Counted from the stretch's first letter, positions 35,485-45,532 are shown. The stretch: 64,000 nt of DNA from Paracoccaceae bacterium (GCA_020832445.1 JAFIEO010000077.1:22855-86854); one strand, 5' to 3'. Numbers and translations are program-made. The notes: a model not told the origin generated them from the sequence alone.

Positions 35485-36376
35485 GCCGTTCTTCCAGAAC
35501 ATGGGTGTAGATTTCTGTCGTGGACACGTCGGCATGACCCAGAAGTGTCTGGATCGCGCGCAAATCCGCCCCGCCGGCCAGCAGATGCGTGGCAAAGGCA
35601 TGGCGCAGCACATGCGGGCTGATGCGTGCAGGGTCAAGACCGGCCCTTAGCGCGATTTCCTTAAGCACAAGGAAAAAACCAACGCGGCTGAAATGCCCGT
35701 CACGCCCGCTGGACGGGAACAGAAAGCGCGGCTCCGGCAGGCGTTTTGCACGCAATTCCGCGGCCTGTCGGTCCCAATGTGCCAGCCAGTCTGTCAGGGC
35801 AGTGCGCGCGGGCTTTGACAGTGGCACCATGCGTTCACGCCCGCCCTTGCCGCGCACAAGGATCATGCGCGGATCACCGCGCACCGCCGCAACCGGCAGG
35901 CCGACAAGTTCCGTGACGCGCAGGCCGGTGGCATACAGCAATTCCATCAGGCAGGTGTTGCGCAGCCGGTCGGCATCGGTCCGGCCGGTTGCGCGTGCCG
36001 CGTCCAGCAAGGCTGATATGTCGTCATGCGACAGGGTATCTGGCAGTTTTCTTGACTTGCCGGGACCGCTGATGCGGCTGGCAGGGTCATCGCTGCGCCA
36101 GCCTTCGGCATAGGCAAAGCGATACATCGCGCGGATGGAGGACAAGCGCCGCGCGCGTGTGGTGCGCGCCAGCCCTTGCGCGTCGCAATACACCAGATAG
36201 GCTTCGATATCCGCACGCGTCAGGCTTTCAAAGCCCAGCGATTTTGATTGTGCCCAATCGGCAAAATCACGCAAATCACGGCCATAAGCCAGTTGGGTAT
36301 TGCGCGCCGCGCCTGCCTCGGCGGCGGTGGCATCAAGGAACGTGGAAATCCATCGGTAATCCTGATGCAGCGTCAT
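35441..36376 (-). CDS. xerD: Site-specific tyrosine recombinase XerD
   Basis: Resolves chromosome dimers at dif with XerC at the septum. The N-terminal SAM-like core-binding domain (about 1-100) precedes the catalytic domain with the complete set R153 (GLRVTELVGL), K177, H255 and R258 (SPHVLRHAFATHLL), H281 and nucleophile Y290 (STTEIYTHV). 311 residues, typical of XerD. It begins three bases after the stop of the 539-residue gene upstream and is probably co-transcribed with it. No mobile-element context, so it is the housekeeping enzyme. Confidence 0.94.
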   Translation of the reverse strand: MTLHQDYRWISTFLDATAAEAGAARNTQLAYGRDLRDFADWAQSKSLGFESLTRADIEAYLVYCDAQGLARTTRARRLSSIRAMYRFAYAEGWRSDDPASRISGPGKSRKLPDTLSHDDISALLDAARATGRTDADRLRNTCLMELLYATGLRVTELVGLPVAAVRGDPRMILVRGKGGRERMVPLSKPARTALTDWLAHWDRQAAELRAKRLPEPRFLFPSSGRDGHFSRVGFFLVLKEIALRAGLDPARISPHVLRHAFATHLLAGGADLRAIQTLLGHADVSTTEIYTHVLEERLKTLVLDHHPLAKP

Positions 36377-36379
36377 GTC

Positions 36380-37999
36380 CTATCCACGTCGTTCAAGCAG
36401 CAGCAATTCGACCGCAATCTGGCGCGCTGCGCTGTCCAGCCCCAACGACAACAAGGCCTGTAGGCCCAGCCGTGCCGCACGCGGATCGCCTATGGCGGCA
36501 TGGGCAATATTGTTCAACCCGTCCAGCAGCACAATTCCGCCCGATGTGGCGGGGCGCTGGGGTGCATTGTCCGGTGTGTCGTCATCGGGGGAAAATGCCT
36601 GCGCAATGGCTGCGGCCATGGACGAATTATCGACAGCAGGCAGGTCTGTTTCGTGCAATGCTAAAGCAGTTGCAAGCCGTGCCGTGCTTGTGTTGGGGGC
36701 AAGTTGCGCAGCCAGATCCAACCGGGTTTGCGCCAGAAGCAGTATATGCCAGACGATGCCGCGCGCGGTGGTGTCCAGCGAAGCGGGATCTACCCTGCCT
36801 TCGGTCAGGGCTTCGGCAAACATCTGTGCAAAGGCCACTTCCAGTTCCACACTGACGAACTGGGGCCACGCGGTTGTCAGCGCCTGTGACAGGGCCGTGC
36901 TGTCACCGGTTGCAAGGGCCTGATCCAGCGATTGCACGGCGCGCACGCGTTCCCACACCCCGCCTGATGCGGCGGGACGGCGCTGTGCATAAAGGCCCAG
37001 CAGGCGGTTGGGCTGCATGACACCCGCGCGCGTCAGGCGTTCTGCGGCATCAAGCTGTGCGCGCCAGCCGCTTGTGCCACGCAGATCGGCATAGGCATAG
37101 GCCACAGTCAGGCTGGCGGTGGGCACCGGATCGCCCAGTGCTTCTAGGATGCGCCAGCCCAATGGCGACAATTCGGCAGGCGGGGGCGGGGTGAATGTGG
37201 CGTCTTCTTCTTCCAGAAACCGCAGCAGAAGTGCCGCTTCACTTTGCTCCAGCAGCCCCAAAGACTTGGTGACATTCAATGTCATATAGGCTGCCTGCCA
37301 GTCGCCCCGGCGCGCCAGACAGAAAATCTGTGCGCCATGGCCGAAATCGGTGGTGATCTGGCCGCTCATATCGGCGCAGGCGCGGTCTTCTTCGCCCAAT
37401 AGCAGCGCAATGTCGAAGGCGCGGGCATTCAGCGCTGCGGTGCGCACGGGGGCTGCATCAATCAGTTGAGTTGCTTGTTCCAGTGCACCCATAGCCATCA
37501 GCTTGTCCACGCGCGCGTTCAGCACCGTGCCTTGCGTTTCCGGCTGCAATTGTGCGGGTGGTGCGAATTCTGCAAGCAACACCCTGTATTCCAGTTGCAA
37601 TGCACTTGGGACCGTATCTACTGGCAGGGCCGAAATACCGGCCAGCACCTCGGATACGGGGGCTTGTCCCCACAGATCGCGCGGCAGGCCCGCGCGTTCG
37701 GGGACAAACAGCCCAACCTGATCCAGTGCTGGCGGCGACAGCGGGGTCACCGCAATGTCATCCGTCTCACCCCGCGGCGCAATCGGGGGCAATGTCCCGT
37801 CGGTGTGGTCATGTTCGGTCATGTCGGGTGGAATGGGGTGTGACATGGCGTCTTCCAGCCAGTCTATCGCATTCAACGGACGCCCCGCCTGTAGCGATTG
37901 CGCGCCAAGCGGCAGCGACTGGGTCATTGCAAAGGCAAGAACCAGTCCGGCCAGACCTGTGTGACGGGCCAAGGATATATGCGTAACGCTATGATTCAA
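36380..37999 (-). CDS. Large exported protein of unknown function
   Basis: A 539-residue Ala/Leu-rich protein. From TTG 37999, which overlaps the stop of the upstream small gene as TTGA, the N-terminus is basic and then hydrophobic (TGLAGLVLAFAMTQSLPLGA) like a signal peptide. The rest is helical with repeating units such as ALEQATQLIDAAPVRTAALN and SLGLDSAARQIAVELLLLER, suggesting solenoid or TPR-like helices in the periplasm. Two Cys (EDRACADM, AQIFCLAR) could form a disulfide. I do not recognise a domain. An in-frame extension to 38146 overlaps the 44-residue gene and lacks a signal peptide. Confidence 0.75.
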   Translation of the reverse strand: MNHSVTHISLARHTGLAGLVLAFAMTQSLPLGAQSLQAGRPLNAIDWLEDAMSHPIPPDMTEHDHTDGTLPPIAPRGETDDIAVTPLSPPALDQVGLFVPERAGLPRDLWGQAPVSEVLAGISALPVDTVPSALQLEYRVLLAEFAPPAQLQPETQGTVLNARVDKLMAMGALEQATQLIDAAPVRTAALNARAFDIALLLGEEDRACADMSGQITTDFGHGAQIFCLARRGDWQAAYMTLNVTKSLGLLEQSEAALLLRFLEEEDATFTPPPPAELSPLGWRILEALGDPVPTASLTVAYAYADLRGTSGWRAQLDAAERLTRAGVMQPNRLLGLYAQRRPAASGGVWERVRAVQSLDQALATGDSTALSQALTTAWPQFVSVELEVAFAQMFAEALTEGRVDPASLDTTARGIVWHILLLAQTRLDLAAQLAPNTSTARLATALALHETDLPAVDNSSMAAAIAQAFSPDDDTPDNAPQRPATSGGIVLLDGLNNIAHAAIGDPRAARLGLQALLSLGLDSAARQIAVELLLLERRG

Positions 38000-38130
38000 T
38001 TCACGTCCAGTGTCACCGGTGTTTCGAAACTGCGCTGTTCGGCGGACATGTCCCCGAAATATGCATAGGCCACGACGGCCAGACCGGCCAACACCGCCAG
38101 AACCAGAATAAGCCGCACCAGATGTCGCAT
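37996..38130 (-). CDS. 44-residue single-TM membrane protein
   Basis: ATG 38130 opens a frame whose product starts MRHLVRLILVLAVLAGLAVV and continues as a short polar tail ending in TLDVN. One N-terminal hydrophobic helix (about 5-24) would leave a 20-residue tail, probably periplasmic. GGCAGAAT precedes the ATG, a modest ribosome site. The stop overlaps the next gene (TTGA), so the two are translationally coupled and probably work together near the inner membrane. Family unknown to me. Divergent from aroK. Confidence 0.65.
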   Translation of the reverse strand: MRHLVRLILVLAVLAGLAVVAYAYFGDMSAEQRSFETPVTLDVN

Positions 38131-38275
38131 TCTGCCTGCCTTTCATTAAGCTGCCCCTCTTTTCACGAAGAACGCTGCGGGGGGTTTCCCTTTTGACAGT
38201 GCCGCAATATCACGACAAGGACAATGCAGGCCACGAAAACTTGTTGAGGGGCGGGCGAAGGGGCGGAGCTTGGGC

Positions 38276-38821
38276 ATGAAATTGCATAAAACCGTGGTGC
38301 TTGTGGGAATGATGGGGGCAGGCAAGACAGCAGTTGGCCGGGAATTGGCGCAGTGCTTGAATGTATCCTTCCGCGATTCGGATGAGGAAATCGTTGAAGC
38401 CGCGCAAATGAGTATTGCCGAGATATTCGAGCGCGACGGTGAATCGTTTTTTCGCGCCCGAGAGGCAGAGGTTATTGCACGTCTGATGCGTGGTCACCCC
38501 GGTATCCTGTCCGTGGGTGGCGGCGCGTTTCTGAATGCCGGAACGCGGGCCTTGATTTCCGACCTTGGCGTGTCTGTCTGGATCAAGGCGGATCTTGAAT
38601 TGTTGTGGGCGCGTGTGCGTCAGAAATCGACACGCCCGCTTTTGCGCACCGCCAACCCGCGCGAAACCCTGGCAGGGCTTCTGACCACCCGCGCGCCATA
38701 CTATTCCAAGGCGGATCTGGCAGTGCACACAAAGCCGGGTTATGCCATAGCCGACACGGCGCGCGCTGTGTTGAAAGAATTGTCGACGCGCCCTGATGTG
38801 CTGGAAGGATATGCCGGATGA
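38276..38821 (+). CDS. aroK: Shikimate kinase AroK
   Basis: Phosphorylates shikimate in the chorismate pathway. P-loop GMMGAGKTAVGRELA near residue 12, shikimate-binding DSDEEI, the GGGAF segment, and the lid region RPLLRT. 181 residues from ATG 38276, preceded by GGGGCGGAG; TTG 38270 is an in-frame alternative. It overlaps aroB by four bases, the usual aroK-aroB operon. Confidence 0.96.
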   Translation: MKLHKTVVLVGMMGAGKTAVGRELAQCLNVSFRDSDEEIVEAAQMSIAEIFERDGESFFRAREAEVIARLMRGHPGILSVGGGAFLNAGTRALISDLGVSVWIKADLELLWARVRQKSTRPLLRTANPRETLAGLLTTRAPYYSKADLAVHTKPGYAIADTARAVLKELSTRPDVLEGYAG

Positions 38822-39936
38822 CTATCGACCGTGTACATGTGCCGCTGGGCGCGCGCGCCTATGATGTGGTGATTGGTCAGGGCCTGCTTGCGCAGGCTGG
38901 CCATCTGCTTGCGCCGCTGCTGCACCGCAAGCGCGTTCCTGTTCTGACGGAAACCCGCGTTGCCGCGTCCCATCTGGACGGGTTGCAAGCGGGGCTGGCG
39001 CGTGCAGGCATCGACAGCACAGCCCTTGCCCTGACGCCGGGTGAAGGAACCAAGGGCTGGGATGGTTTGCAACAGGCCGTGGAATGGCTGCTGGATGAAA
39101 AGGTGGAACGCCGCGATGTGGTTGTGGCGCTTGGGGGCGGTGTTATCGGCGATCTGGGGGGCTTTGCCTCGGCTGTGCTGCGCCGGGGGGTGCGTTTTGT
39201 GCAGATACCCACATCGCTGCTGGCGCAGGTGGACAGTTCCGTGGGCGGCAAGACCGGCATTAACACGCGCCACGGCAAGAATCTGGTCGGGGCGTTTCAT
39301 CAGCCAACGCTTGTTCTGGCGGATATTGATCTGCTGGACACCCTGCCGCGGCGCGACTTTCTGGCCGGATATGGCGAAGTGGTGAAATACGGGCTGTTGG
39401 GGGATGGCGCGTTTTTCGACTGGCTGGAACGCAATGCCCCCGCCATGGCGGACGGTGACAAGGCGCTGCGCCAGTATGCGGTGCATCGGTCTGTGCAGAT
39501 GAAAGCCGATATCGTGGCGCGCGATGAAACCGAACAGGGCGACCGTGCGCTTTTGAACCTTGGGCATACATTTTGCCATGCGCTGGAAGCGGCCACAGGC
39601 TATGGCGAGCGGCTGTTGCACGGCGAGGGCGTTGCAATCGGCTGCGCGCTGGCGTTCGATCTGTCGGCACGCATGGGACTTTGCGCGCAAGAAACCCCCG
39701 GCCGCGTGCGCGCGCATTTGCGCCAGATGGGTATGGCCACTGATCTGGCCGATATTGCAGGGGATTTGCCATCTGCGGATGCGCTGATCGGGTTGATGGG
39801 GCAGGACAAGAAAGTACAGGACGGGCGTTTGCGTTTCATTCTGGCACGCGGCATTGGTGCGGCCTTCGTTTGTGATGATGTGCCGCCGGATATGCTGCAT
39901 GCCGTGCTGGCGGATGGGCTGGCAGCGCGCGGTTAG
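38818..39936 (+). CDS. aroB: 3-dehydroquinate synthase AroB
   Basis: NAD- and Zn-dependent cyclase of the shikimate pathway. Motifs: GEGTKGWDGLQQ, GGGVIGDLGGFASAVLRRGV, QIPTSLLAQVDSSVGGKTGI, the metal-binding Glu in GYGEVVKYG, and RALLNLGHTFCHALE with LLHGEGVAIG. 372 residues. Translation is coupled to aroK through ATGA. Confidence 0.97.
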   Translation: MTIDRVHVPLGARAYDVVIGQGLLAQAGHLLAPLLHRKRVPVLTETRVAASHLDGLQAGLARAGIDSTALALTPGEGTKGWDGLQQAVEWLLDEKVERRDVVVALGGGVIGDLGGFASAVLRRGVRFVQIPTSLLAQVDSSVGGKTGINTRHGKNLVGAFHQPTLVLADIDLLDTLPRRDFLAGYGEVVKYGLLGDGAFFDWLERNAPAMADGDKALRQYAVHRSVQMKADIVARDETEQGDRALLNLGHTFCHALEAATGYGERLLHGEGVAIGCALAFDLSARMGLCAQETPGRVRAHLRQMGMATDLADIAGDLPSADALIGLMGQDKKVQDGRLRFILARGIGAAFVCDDVPPDMLHAVLADGLAARG

Positions 39937-40064
39937 CTGGCGCGGCGGGCTGCGCCGTTGATTCAGCGCCTTGGGGTATCCCCTTCAGGCTATGAGCTAC
40001 CTTTAAACGGGGTGATCCGGCCTGATCTTGCCGCAGTGCGACGGGGTGATTGGCCTTGGCGTAT

Positions 40065-40484
40065 TCAGTCCTGCCACGGCGCGATGGTTGCTATGTCCCC
40101 GTCGGACCAGCCAAAATGATGGGCCAGCTCATGGATGAACACATGTGCAATCAGCGCACCCAGCTCAATATCCCCGCGCGCAACCCATTCGTCCAGGATC
40201 GGGCGCCGGAACAGCCAGATGGTGTCTGGCTCCATAGGTTGGTCCATCACGGATTTTTCAGTCAGGGGTGTGCCGGTATAAAGGCCGGTCAGTTCAAACG
40301 GGTCATCAAGGTTCATTTCGGCCAGAAATGTGTCCGGTGCAAAATCTGTGATTTGCAGCGCCACTGCGCCAGCGGCCTGCCGGAAATCTTCGGGCAGGGT
40401 TTCAAGTGTCTGTGCCACAATTTCGTCGAACACGGTCTGGTCCGGGGGCAGGGCTGATACCCATAGCGGTGCTGTGTCGGTCAT
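40065..40484 (-). CDS. Zincin-like metallopeptidase family protein (DUF1025 type)
   Basis: A 139-residue protein with the zinc motif HELAHHFGWSD (His118, Glu119, His122), with the Asp after the second His acting as probable third ligand, near the C-terminus. The preceding region contains TIWLFRRPILDEW. This matches the small minimal gluzincin-like family found beside housekeeping genes in alphaproteobacteria; substrates are unknown. No signal peptide, so cytoplasmic. ATG 40484 was preferred to an in-frame start at 40538 that gives a non-conserved basic extension. Divergent from gltX. Confidence 0.85.
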   Translation of the reverse strand: MTDTAPLWVSALPPDQTVFDEIVAQTLETLPEDFRQAAGAVALQITDFAPDTFLAEMNLDDPFELTGLYTGTPLTEKSVMDQPMEPDTIWLFRRPILDEWVARGDIELGALIAHVFIHELAHHFGWSDGDIATIAPWQD

Positions 40485-40579
40485 GTTGGTTGCTTTCGTC
40501 CAATCCTGTCTCAAAGCACGGGGCTTGCACTGGCGCAAGGCTTGTGAAAAAGCATGGACCCAATCAGGAGGTCGTCCCC

Positions 40580-41908
40580 ATGTCCAAGATTGTCACCCGC
40601 TTCGCGCCCTCGCCGACAGGTTACCTGCATATCGGCAATTTGCGCACCGCATTGTTCAACTATCTGATCGCCCGCAAATCGGGCGGTGAATTCATCCTGC
40701 GGCTGGATGACACCGATCAGGAGCGATCAAAGCAGGACTATATCGACGCCATCCAGCACGATCTGGAGTGGCTGGGCATTGGCTGGGACAGGATTGAACA
40801 GCAATCAAAGCGGCTGGACCGCTACAAGGACGCAGCCGACCGGTTGCGTGCTGATGGCCGGTTTTATGAATGTTTCGAGACGCCGGGCGAATTGGACCTG
40901 AAGCGCAAGAAGCAACTGAATATGGGGCGCCCGCCGGTTTATGACCGTGCCGCGCTGGATATGGATGATGCCACGCGCCTGCGCATGCAGGCCGAACGCG
41001 ACGGGTATTGGCGTTTTCTGCTGGATCAGACGCGGATCGAATGGGATGATGGCATTCTGGGGCCGCTATCAATTGATGCAGCGTCGGTGTCCGACCCTGT
41101 GCTGATCCGCGCGGACGGGCAGGTTCTGTATACGCTGGCATCGGTTGTGGATGATATGGATATGGGGGTTACGCATATTGTGCGCGGGTCCGACCATGTG
41201 ACCAACACCGCAACGCAAATCCAGATCATTCAGGCGCTGGGCGGTGCTGCCCCGTCCTTTGCCCATCATTCCCTGTTGACCGGCCCGCAGGGTGAAGCGC
41301 TGTCCAAACGCCTTGGAACGCTGTCCTTGCGCGATTTGCGTGCGCAAGGCGTAACGCCGATGGCGCTGCTGTCACTGATGGCGCGGCTTGGGTCCAGCCA
41401 GCCTGTGGATTTGCGCGCCACTATGGACGAGATTGCCGACGGGTTCGATTTGCAGCAATTCGGGTCGGCCCCCACCAAATTTGACCCCGAGGATTTGTGG
41501 CCACTGACCCGCGCTGATATTCAGTTACGCCCGTATGAGGCAGTTGCCGACCATCTGGCGGCCCTTGGTGTGCCCGCAGATATTGCCCCGCAATTCTGGC
41601 AGGTCGCGCGTGAAAACATTACCCGTCTGGATGATGTAGGCCCATGGTGGTCGCTGTGCCAGCATGGCGCCGACCCCGTGATTGACGCTGAGGATGCGGA
41701 GTTCGTGACCGAAGCGCTGGGTTTGCTGCCGCCCCCGCCTTATGGGCCGACGGCATGGAAAGACTGGACCGATGCGGTCAAGGCGCAAACCGGCCGCAAG
41801 GGGCGCGGGTTGTTCATGCCCTTGCGCAAGGCCCTGACAGGGCAGGCGCATGGTCCCGACATGGCAGCACTGATGCCACTTTTGCAACATGTGCGCGCAA
41901 AAAACTGA
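40580..41908 (+). CDS. gltX: Glutamate--tRNA ligase GltX
   Basis: Class I aminoacyl-tRNA synthetase. The HIGH-type motif appears as SPTGYLHIGNLRTALFNYL, and the KMSKS-type motif as LSKRLGTLS. RFYECFETPGELD and RGSDHVTNTATQIQI are further typical blocks. 442 residues from ATG 40580, which has AGGAGGT nine bases upstream. Alphaproteobacteria often carry two gltX paralogues; whether this one charges tRNA-Glu only or also tRNA-Gln cannot be told here. Confidence 0.95.
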   Translation: MSKIVTRFAPSPTGYLHIGNLRTALFNYLIARKSGGEFILRLDDTDQERSKQDYIDAIQHDLEWLGIGWDRIEQQSKRLDRYKDAADRLRADGRFYECFETPGELDLKRKKQLNMGRPPVYDRAALDMDDATRLRMQAERDGYWRFLLDQTRIEWDDGILGPLSIDAASVSDPVLIRADGQVLYTLASVVDDMDMGVTHIVRGSDHVTNTATQIQIIQALGGAAPSFAHHSLLTGPQGEALSKRLGTLSLRDLRAQGVTPMALLSLMARLGSSQPVDLRATMDEIADGFDLQQFGSAPTKFDPEDLWPLTRADIQLRPYEAVADHLAALGVPADIAPQFWQVARENITRLDDVGPWWSLCQHGADPVIDAEDAEFVTEALGLLPPPPYGPTAWKDWTDAVKAQTGRKGRGLFMPLRKALTGQAHGPDMAALMPLLQHVRAKN

Positions 41909-42027
41909 GTAGGGCTGCTGTCTGACAGGCAGCTTTCCCACAAATCGCTTTTTTGAAAAGACATCGTGGCAGCTTGGCGTTAGTGTTTCGACAATGTGTC
42001 GAACCATTTGTGCCAACCGGGGGTGTC

Positions 42028-44070
42028 ATGCGTGTGTTGAAGGCTGTTGTCGCGGTTATTTCAGGGTTGGTCGTGTTGGTTGCGGCAGCCCTGTTTCTGT
42101 TGCCTTCTGAACGCATCGCACAGATTGCCGCTCAGCAGTTCCAGACAGCGACAGGGCGCAGCCTGACGATCGACGGTGCGGTGCGGCCCAGTTTCTACCC
42201 CGTTATTGGGGCCACGGCCAATGGCATCTCCATTGGAAATGCTGACTGGGCGGATGATGTGCCGCTTTTGCGTGCTGAACAAATGGAAATCGGTCTTGAT
42301 TTGACGGCCCTGATGCGCAGGGATATCCAGATTGACAGGATTGTCCTGCAATCCCCTGTCATTGACCTGCGGCGCAACAGCGAGGGGCGCGGAAACTGGG
42401 AAGTTGCCATGCGGGCCAGTGCGCCCCCCCCGCAGGACGACAGAACTGGCAGCACTGACACCAGCGACAGCGTTGCAAGCCCCGATATCCGCCCGCGCGC
42501 CTTTTCCCTTGGCCTGGCCAGAATACAGGACGGGCAGGTGCGCTACAGGGATGCCGCATCGGGCACAGATATTCGGCTGGACGCGCTGGATGCCAGTTTC
42601 GGATTGCCCGCGCTGGATGGTCCGGCGGAAATAACCCTTGCCGCGCAGGTGAACAGCCAGCCTTTGGAGATAACACTTGCGACTGACAATGTCGCGCGCC
42701 TGATGAGTGGGGCTGTTGTCGGACTAAGCCTTGATCTGGGCCTTGCGGGGGCGCGCGCGCAATTTTCTGGCCGCGCAGGGCTGGCCGACATGATTGCAGA
42801 GGGGCGATTGGATGCCGACATTCCCGCGTTGCGTCCGGTCGTGCAGGCGCTTGGACAAAGCGGCGGGGATATCCCGTCTGAATATTTGCCGCTTGGGTTT
42901 TCGGGTCAGATTACGCGCACCGCTGATGGCACGCTTTATGCCCGCAATGCGCGTCTGGGTGCAGGCAGGTTGCGGCTTGAAGGGGGCGCAGATCTGGCCC
43001 TTTCGGGCGCACGCCCCAAGCTGATGGGTGAATTGTCGGGCGATGTGCTGGATTTGCGCAGCGCCAGTGGCGCGGCAGCCCGTTCAGGGACCGGTAGCAG
43101 CAGTGCCGGTGGTGGTGGCGGCGCGCAAGGGTGGTCGCGCGACGCAATTGATGCAGCCGCACTCGGTCTGATGGATGCAGAACTGTCGTTGGCATTCAAC
43201 AGCGTCCGGACGGATATGGCAACCTTGGGGCGTTCGCGGTTCGATGTCAGCATCGACAATTCGCGCGCTGTTCTGGACCTGCGCGAAACATCAATCTTTG
43301 GCGGCAGGATTTCGGGCCAGTTGGTTGCCAACAACCGCTCTGGCCTGTCCGTGCGTGCGGATATGAATGCGCGGGACATATCATTGCTGCCCATGTTGAC
43401 CGAAGTTGCGGATTACCGGCGGCTTCAGGGCCGTGCAGATCTGGATGTCAATGTGCTTGGGGTTGGCAATTCGATCCATGCCATCATGAACAGTCTGCGC
43501 GGGGATGGGGCGATCCGGTTCGATCAGGGGGAAATCATCGGCTTCGATCTGGGGGGCATGCTGCGCAATCTGGACATGAGCTATATGGGCGAGGACAACC
43601 GCACCGTCTATGACAGCATTACGGGCACATTCACAGTTTCAGACGGGGTTTTGCGCAATGATGACCTTAGGCTTGCAGCACAACGGTTTTCTGTGACCGG
43701 ACGCGGAAGTGTTTCATTGGGCGCGCGCACGCTGGATTACCGTGTCACCCCTGCGGCCCTGCGCAGCGAAGGCGACGAGCGGTTGCGCGTGCCGCTGATG
43801 ATCACCGGCCCATGGGACGCGCCGCGTTTCCGGCTGGATCTGGAAGCGCTGGCGCGTGAACAGCTTCGCGTGGAACAGGAACGCGTTGAAGAACTGGCCC
43901 GCGAAGAAGCCCGCCGTCTGGAAGATCGCGCCCGCGAACAGGCCGCGCAACGTCTGGAACGTGAACTGGGTGTGCAACGCGAAGACGGCGAGCGGATGGA
44001 AGACACCCTGCGCCGCGGGCTTGAACAGGAGTTGGGCAACCGGCTGCGCGGGCTGCTTGGCGGAAACTGA
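42028..44070 (+). CDS. AsmA family protein
   Basis: A 680-residue envelope protein anchored by one N-terminal TM helix (about 4-25) with the AsmA N-terminal domain (TGRSLTIDGAVRPSFYPVIG, then GISIGNADWADD). A long beta-rich middle follows, with AsmA C-terminal blocks such as NSLRGDGAIRFDQGEIIGFD and GMLRNLD. The last 90 residues are a highly charged Glu/Arg coiled coil. AsmA-like proteins form periplasmic bridges that move phospholipids to the outer membrane. ATG 42028, preceded by GGGGGTG, starts right before the TM helix. Confidence 0.9.
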   Translation: MRVLKAVVAVISGLVVLVAAALFLLPSERIAQIAAQQFQTATGRSLTIDGAVRPSFYPVIGATANGISIGNADWADDVPLLRAEQMEIGLDLTALMRRDIQIDRIVLQSPVIDLRRNSEGRGNWEVAMRASAPPPQDDRTGSTDTSDSVASPDIRPRAFSLGLARIQDGQVRYRDAASGTDIRLDALDASFGLPALDGPAEITLAAQVNSQPLEITLATDNVARLMSGAVVGLSLDLGLAGARAQFSGRAGLADMIAEGRLDADIPALRPVVQALGQSGGDIPSEYLPLGFSGQITRTADGTLYARNARLGAGRLRLEGGADLALSGARPKLMGELSGDVLDLRSASGAAARSGTGSSSAGGGGGAQGWSRDAIDAAALGLMDAELSLAFNSVRTDMATLGRSRFDVSIDNSRAVLDLRETSIFGGRISGQLVANNRSGLSVRADMNARDISLLPMLTEVADYRRLQGRADLDVNVLGVGNSIHAIMNSLRGDGAIRFDQGEIIGFDLGGMLRNLDMSYMGEDNRTVYDSITGTFTVSDGVLRNDDLRLAAQRFSVTGRGSVSLGARTLDYRVTPAALRSEGDERLRVPLMITGPWDAPRFRLDLEALAREQLRVEQERVEELAREEARRLEDRAREQAAQRLERELGVQREDGERMEDTLRRGLEQELGNRLRGLLGGN

Positions 44071-44090
44071 CAGGGTGCATGCGGGCGCGC

Positions 44091-45389
44091 TCACCCCCCG
44101 CCCAGTTCCTTCAGGCCATAAGCGACCCACGCCCCTGCAACAGCCATCAGCGCAAACAGCGTCAAGGAGGCATGCGGACCGGCGAATGCGGCAATGGCCC
44201 CGAAAATGCCACTGGCAAGCAGCACAATGCCGATAACGGTGTTGGATATTGCCGTATACACTGCGCGCCTGTCCTGCCCCACCATATCCACCAGATAGGT
44301 GGACCGCCCCAGCCGCACCCCCTGATGTGCCAGCGCCAGTGTGAACAATGCTAATGGCAGTGCCCAGATGGTCTGTGCCAGCCCCGCCGCATTGAAACCC
44401 AGCGCCATGACCAATGCGCAGCCGCCTGTTACACCGGTCAGGATAAGAACCTTGCGTGCGGATATATCGGCCAGTCTGCCCCAGAAATAGCTGGAGAGCA
44501 GCCCCGCCAGCGCAGATGCCGCGACCAGCGCACCAAGCCCTTCCAGTGCAGCCCCCGCAGTCCCTGATGCCATCACAACCAGATAGGGGGGCGCAAGTGC
44601 CGTCGATGTCAGCAATCCGCGCGCCAGAATAAAACGGGCCAGTTGTGAATCCTCGCGCAGGTAGCGCAAATTTTCAATCGCGGCGCGCCAACCGTTGCCG
44701 CCGCCATCAGTGGCCCCGCGTTCTTCTGCCAGCCCTGCAAAAATGCCAGCCGCCACTGTCCATGACAGCGCCGCCAGCGCCAGCGCCACCAGAACAATGG
44801 CGGCACGCACGTCGGAAAAGACCATAAGAACGGCGGCAAAGCACAATGTCACGGCCGCAGCCCCGCTGCCTGCAAGCCCCGTGACGGTTCCGCGACGTGT
44901 CTTGGCAATGGTTTTGCCCAGCACATCCTTATAGGCGACCGACGCCACCGACCGCGACAGCGCCACCAGTGCCAACCCTGCCAGCAAGACCAGCCCGCCC
45001 AAAGTGCCGGACAAGGTTAATGCGGCCAGCAAGATGATCGCGGCCCCGACACCTTGCCCTATGCCCGCGCCCACCCAGGCCCATTTACGCTGGCTCATGG
45101 CGCGAATGCGTGCCGCGGTGAACAGTTGCGGCAGTAGCGCGCCTGCTTCGCGCACCGGCACCAGTAGCCCCACCAGCCCCGCAGGTGCGCCAAGATGTGT
45201 CATCAACCATGCCAGAACCAGCTTAGGGTCGGCCAGCCCGTCTGCCGCCTTACTTAGCCCAAGTGCGGCTGCATGGCGCAAGAAATTGGCCGGTTGCTCC
45301 TTGCACGCCGCATCAGAGATGTCCTTGCACACCCGCCCGTCATCATCCGATGTCAGGGCGTCAAAAGCGTTCTGCACGGCTGGACGCAT
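44091..45389 (-). CDS. MFS transporter
   Basis: A 432-residue polytopic protein with about ten to twelve hydrophobic helices (from about residue 60). The N-terminal 60 residues are cytoplasmic and polar with [20 protein letters not shown] features include [34 protein letters not shown] (loop 4-5 region), and the second-half [18 protein letters not shown]. No substrate can be named. ATG 45389 has GGAGAGG upstream; a GTG or TTG further out is possible. Convergent with the AsmA gene with a 20-base gap. Confidence 0.85.
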   Translation of the reverse strand: MRPAVQNAFDALTSDDDGRVCKDISDAACKEQPANFLRHAAALGLSKAADGLADPKLVLAWLMTHLGAPAGLVGLLVPVREAGALLPQLFTAARIRAMSQRKWAWVGAGIGQGVGAAIILLAALTLSGTLGGLVLLAGLALVALSRSVASVAYKDVLGKTIAKTRRGTVTGLAGSGAAAVTLCFAAVLMVFSDVRAAIVLVALALAALSWTVAAGIFAGLAEERGATDGGGNGWRAAIENLRYLREDSQLARFILARGLLTSTALAPPYLVVMASGTAGAALEGLGALVAASALAGLLSSYFWGRLADISARKVLILTGVTGGCALVMALGFNAAGLAQTIWALPLALFTLALAHQGVRLGRSTYLVDMVGQDRRAVYTAISNTVIGIVLLASGIFGAIAAFAGPHASLTLFALMAVAGAWVAYGLKELGGG

Positions 45390-45532
45390 CAAACCTCTCC
45401 GTTTTTTTGTCACATCGCGATCCGAATAAACGATGCCAGCTTGACTTTCGTTCCCTTGAAAGCGAAATCAACCCCCGACATAACCCGCAACCGGGCGTTC
45501 CGTGGGCGCCAAAACGACGAGGAGCATGGCCA

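Noticed and set aside
35441..36376. Tyrosine recombinase considered as an integrase of a mobile element
   Set aside because: Length, motifs and housekeeping neighbours fit XerD; no att repeats, tRNA target or cargo genes nearby.
41924..41958. Hairpin GCTGCTGT...GCAGC followed by TTTTTT after gltX as terminator
   Set aside because: The stem is imperfect and the T run lies more than ten bases away from it, so it does not meet the usual terminator layout.
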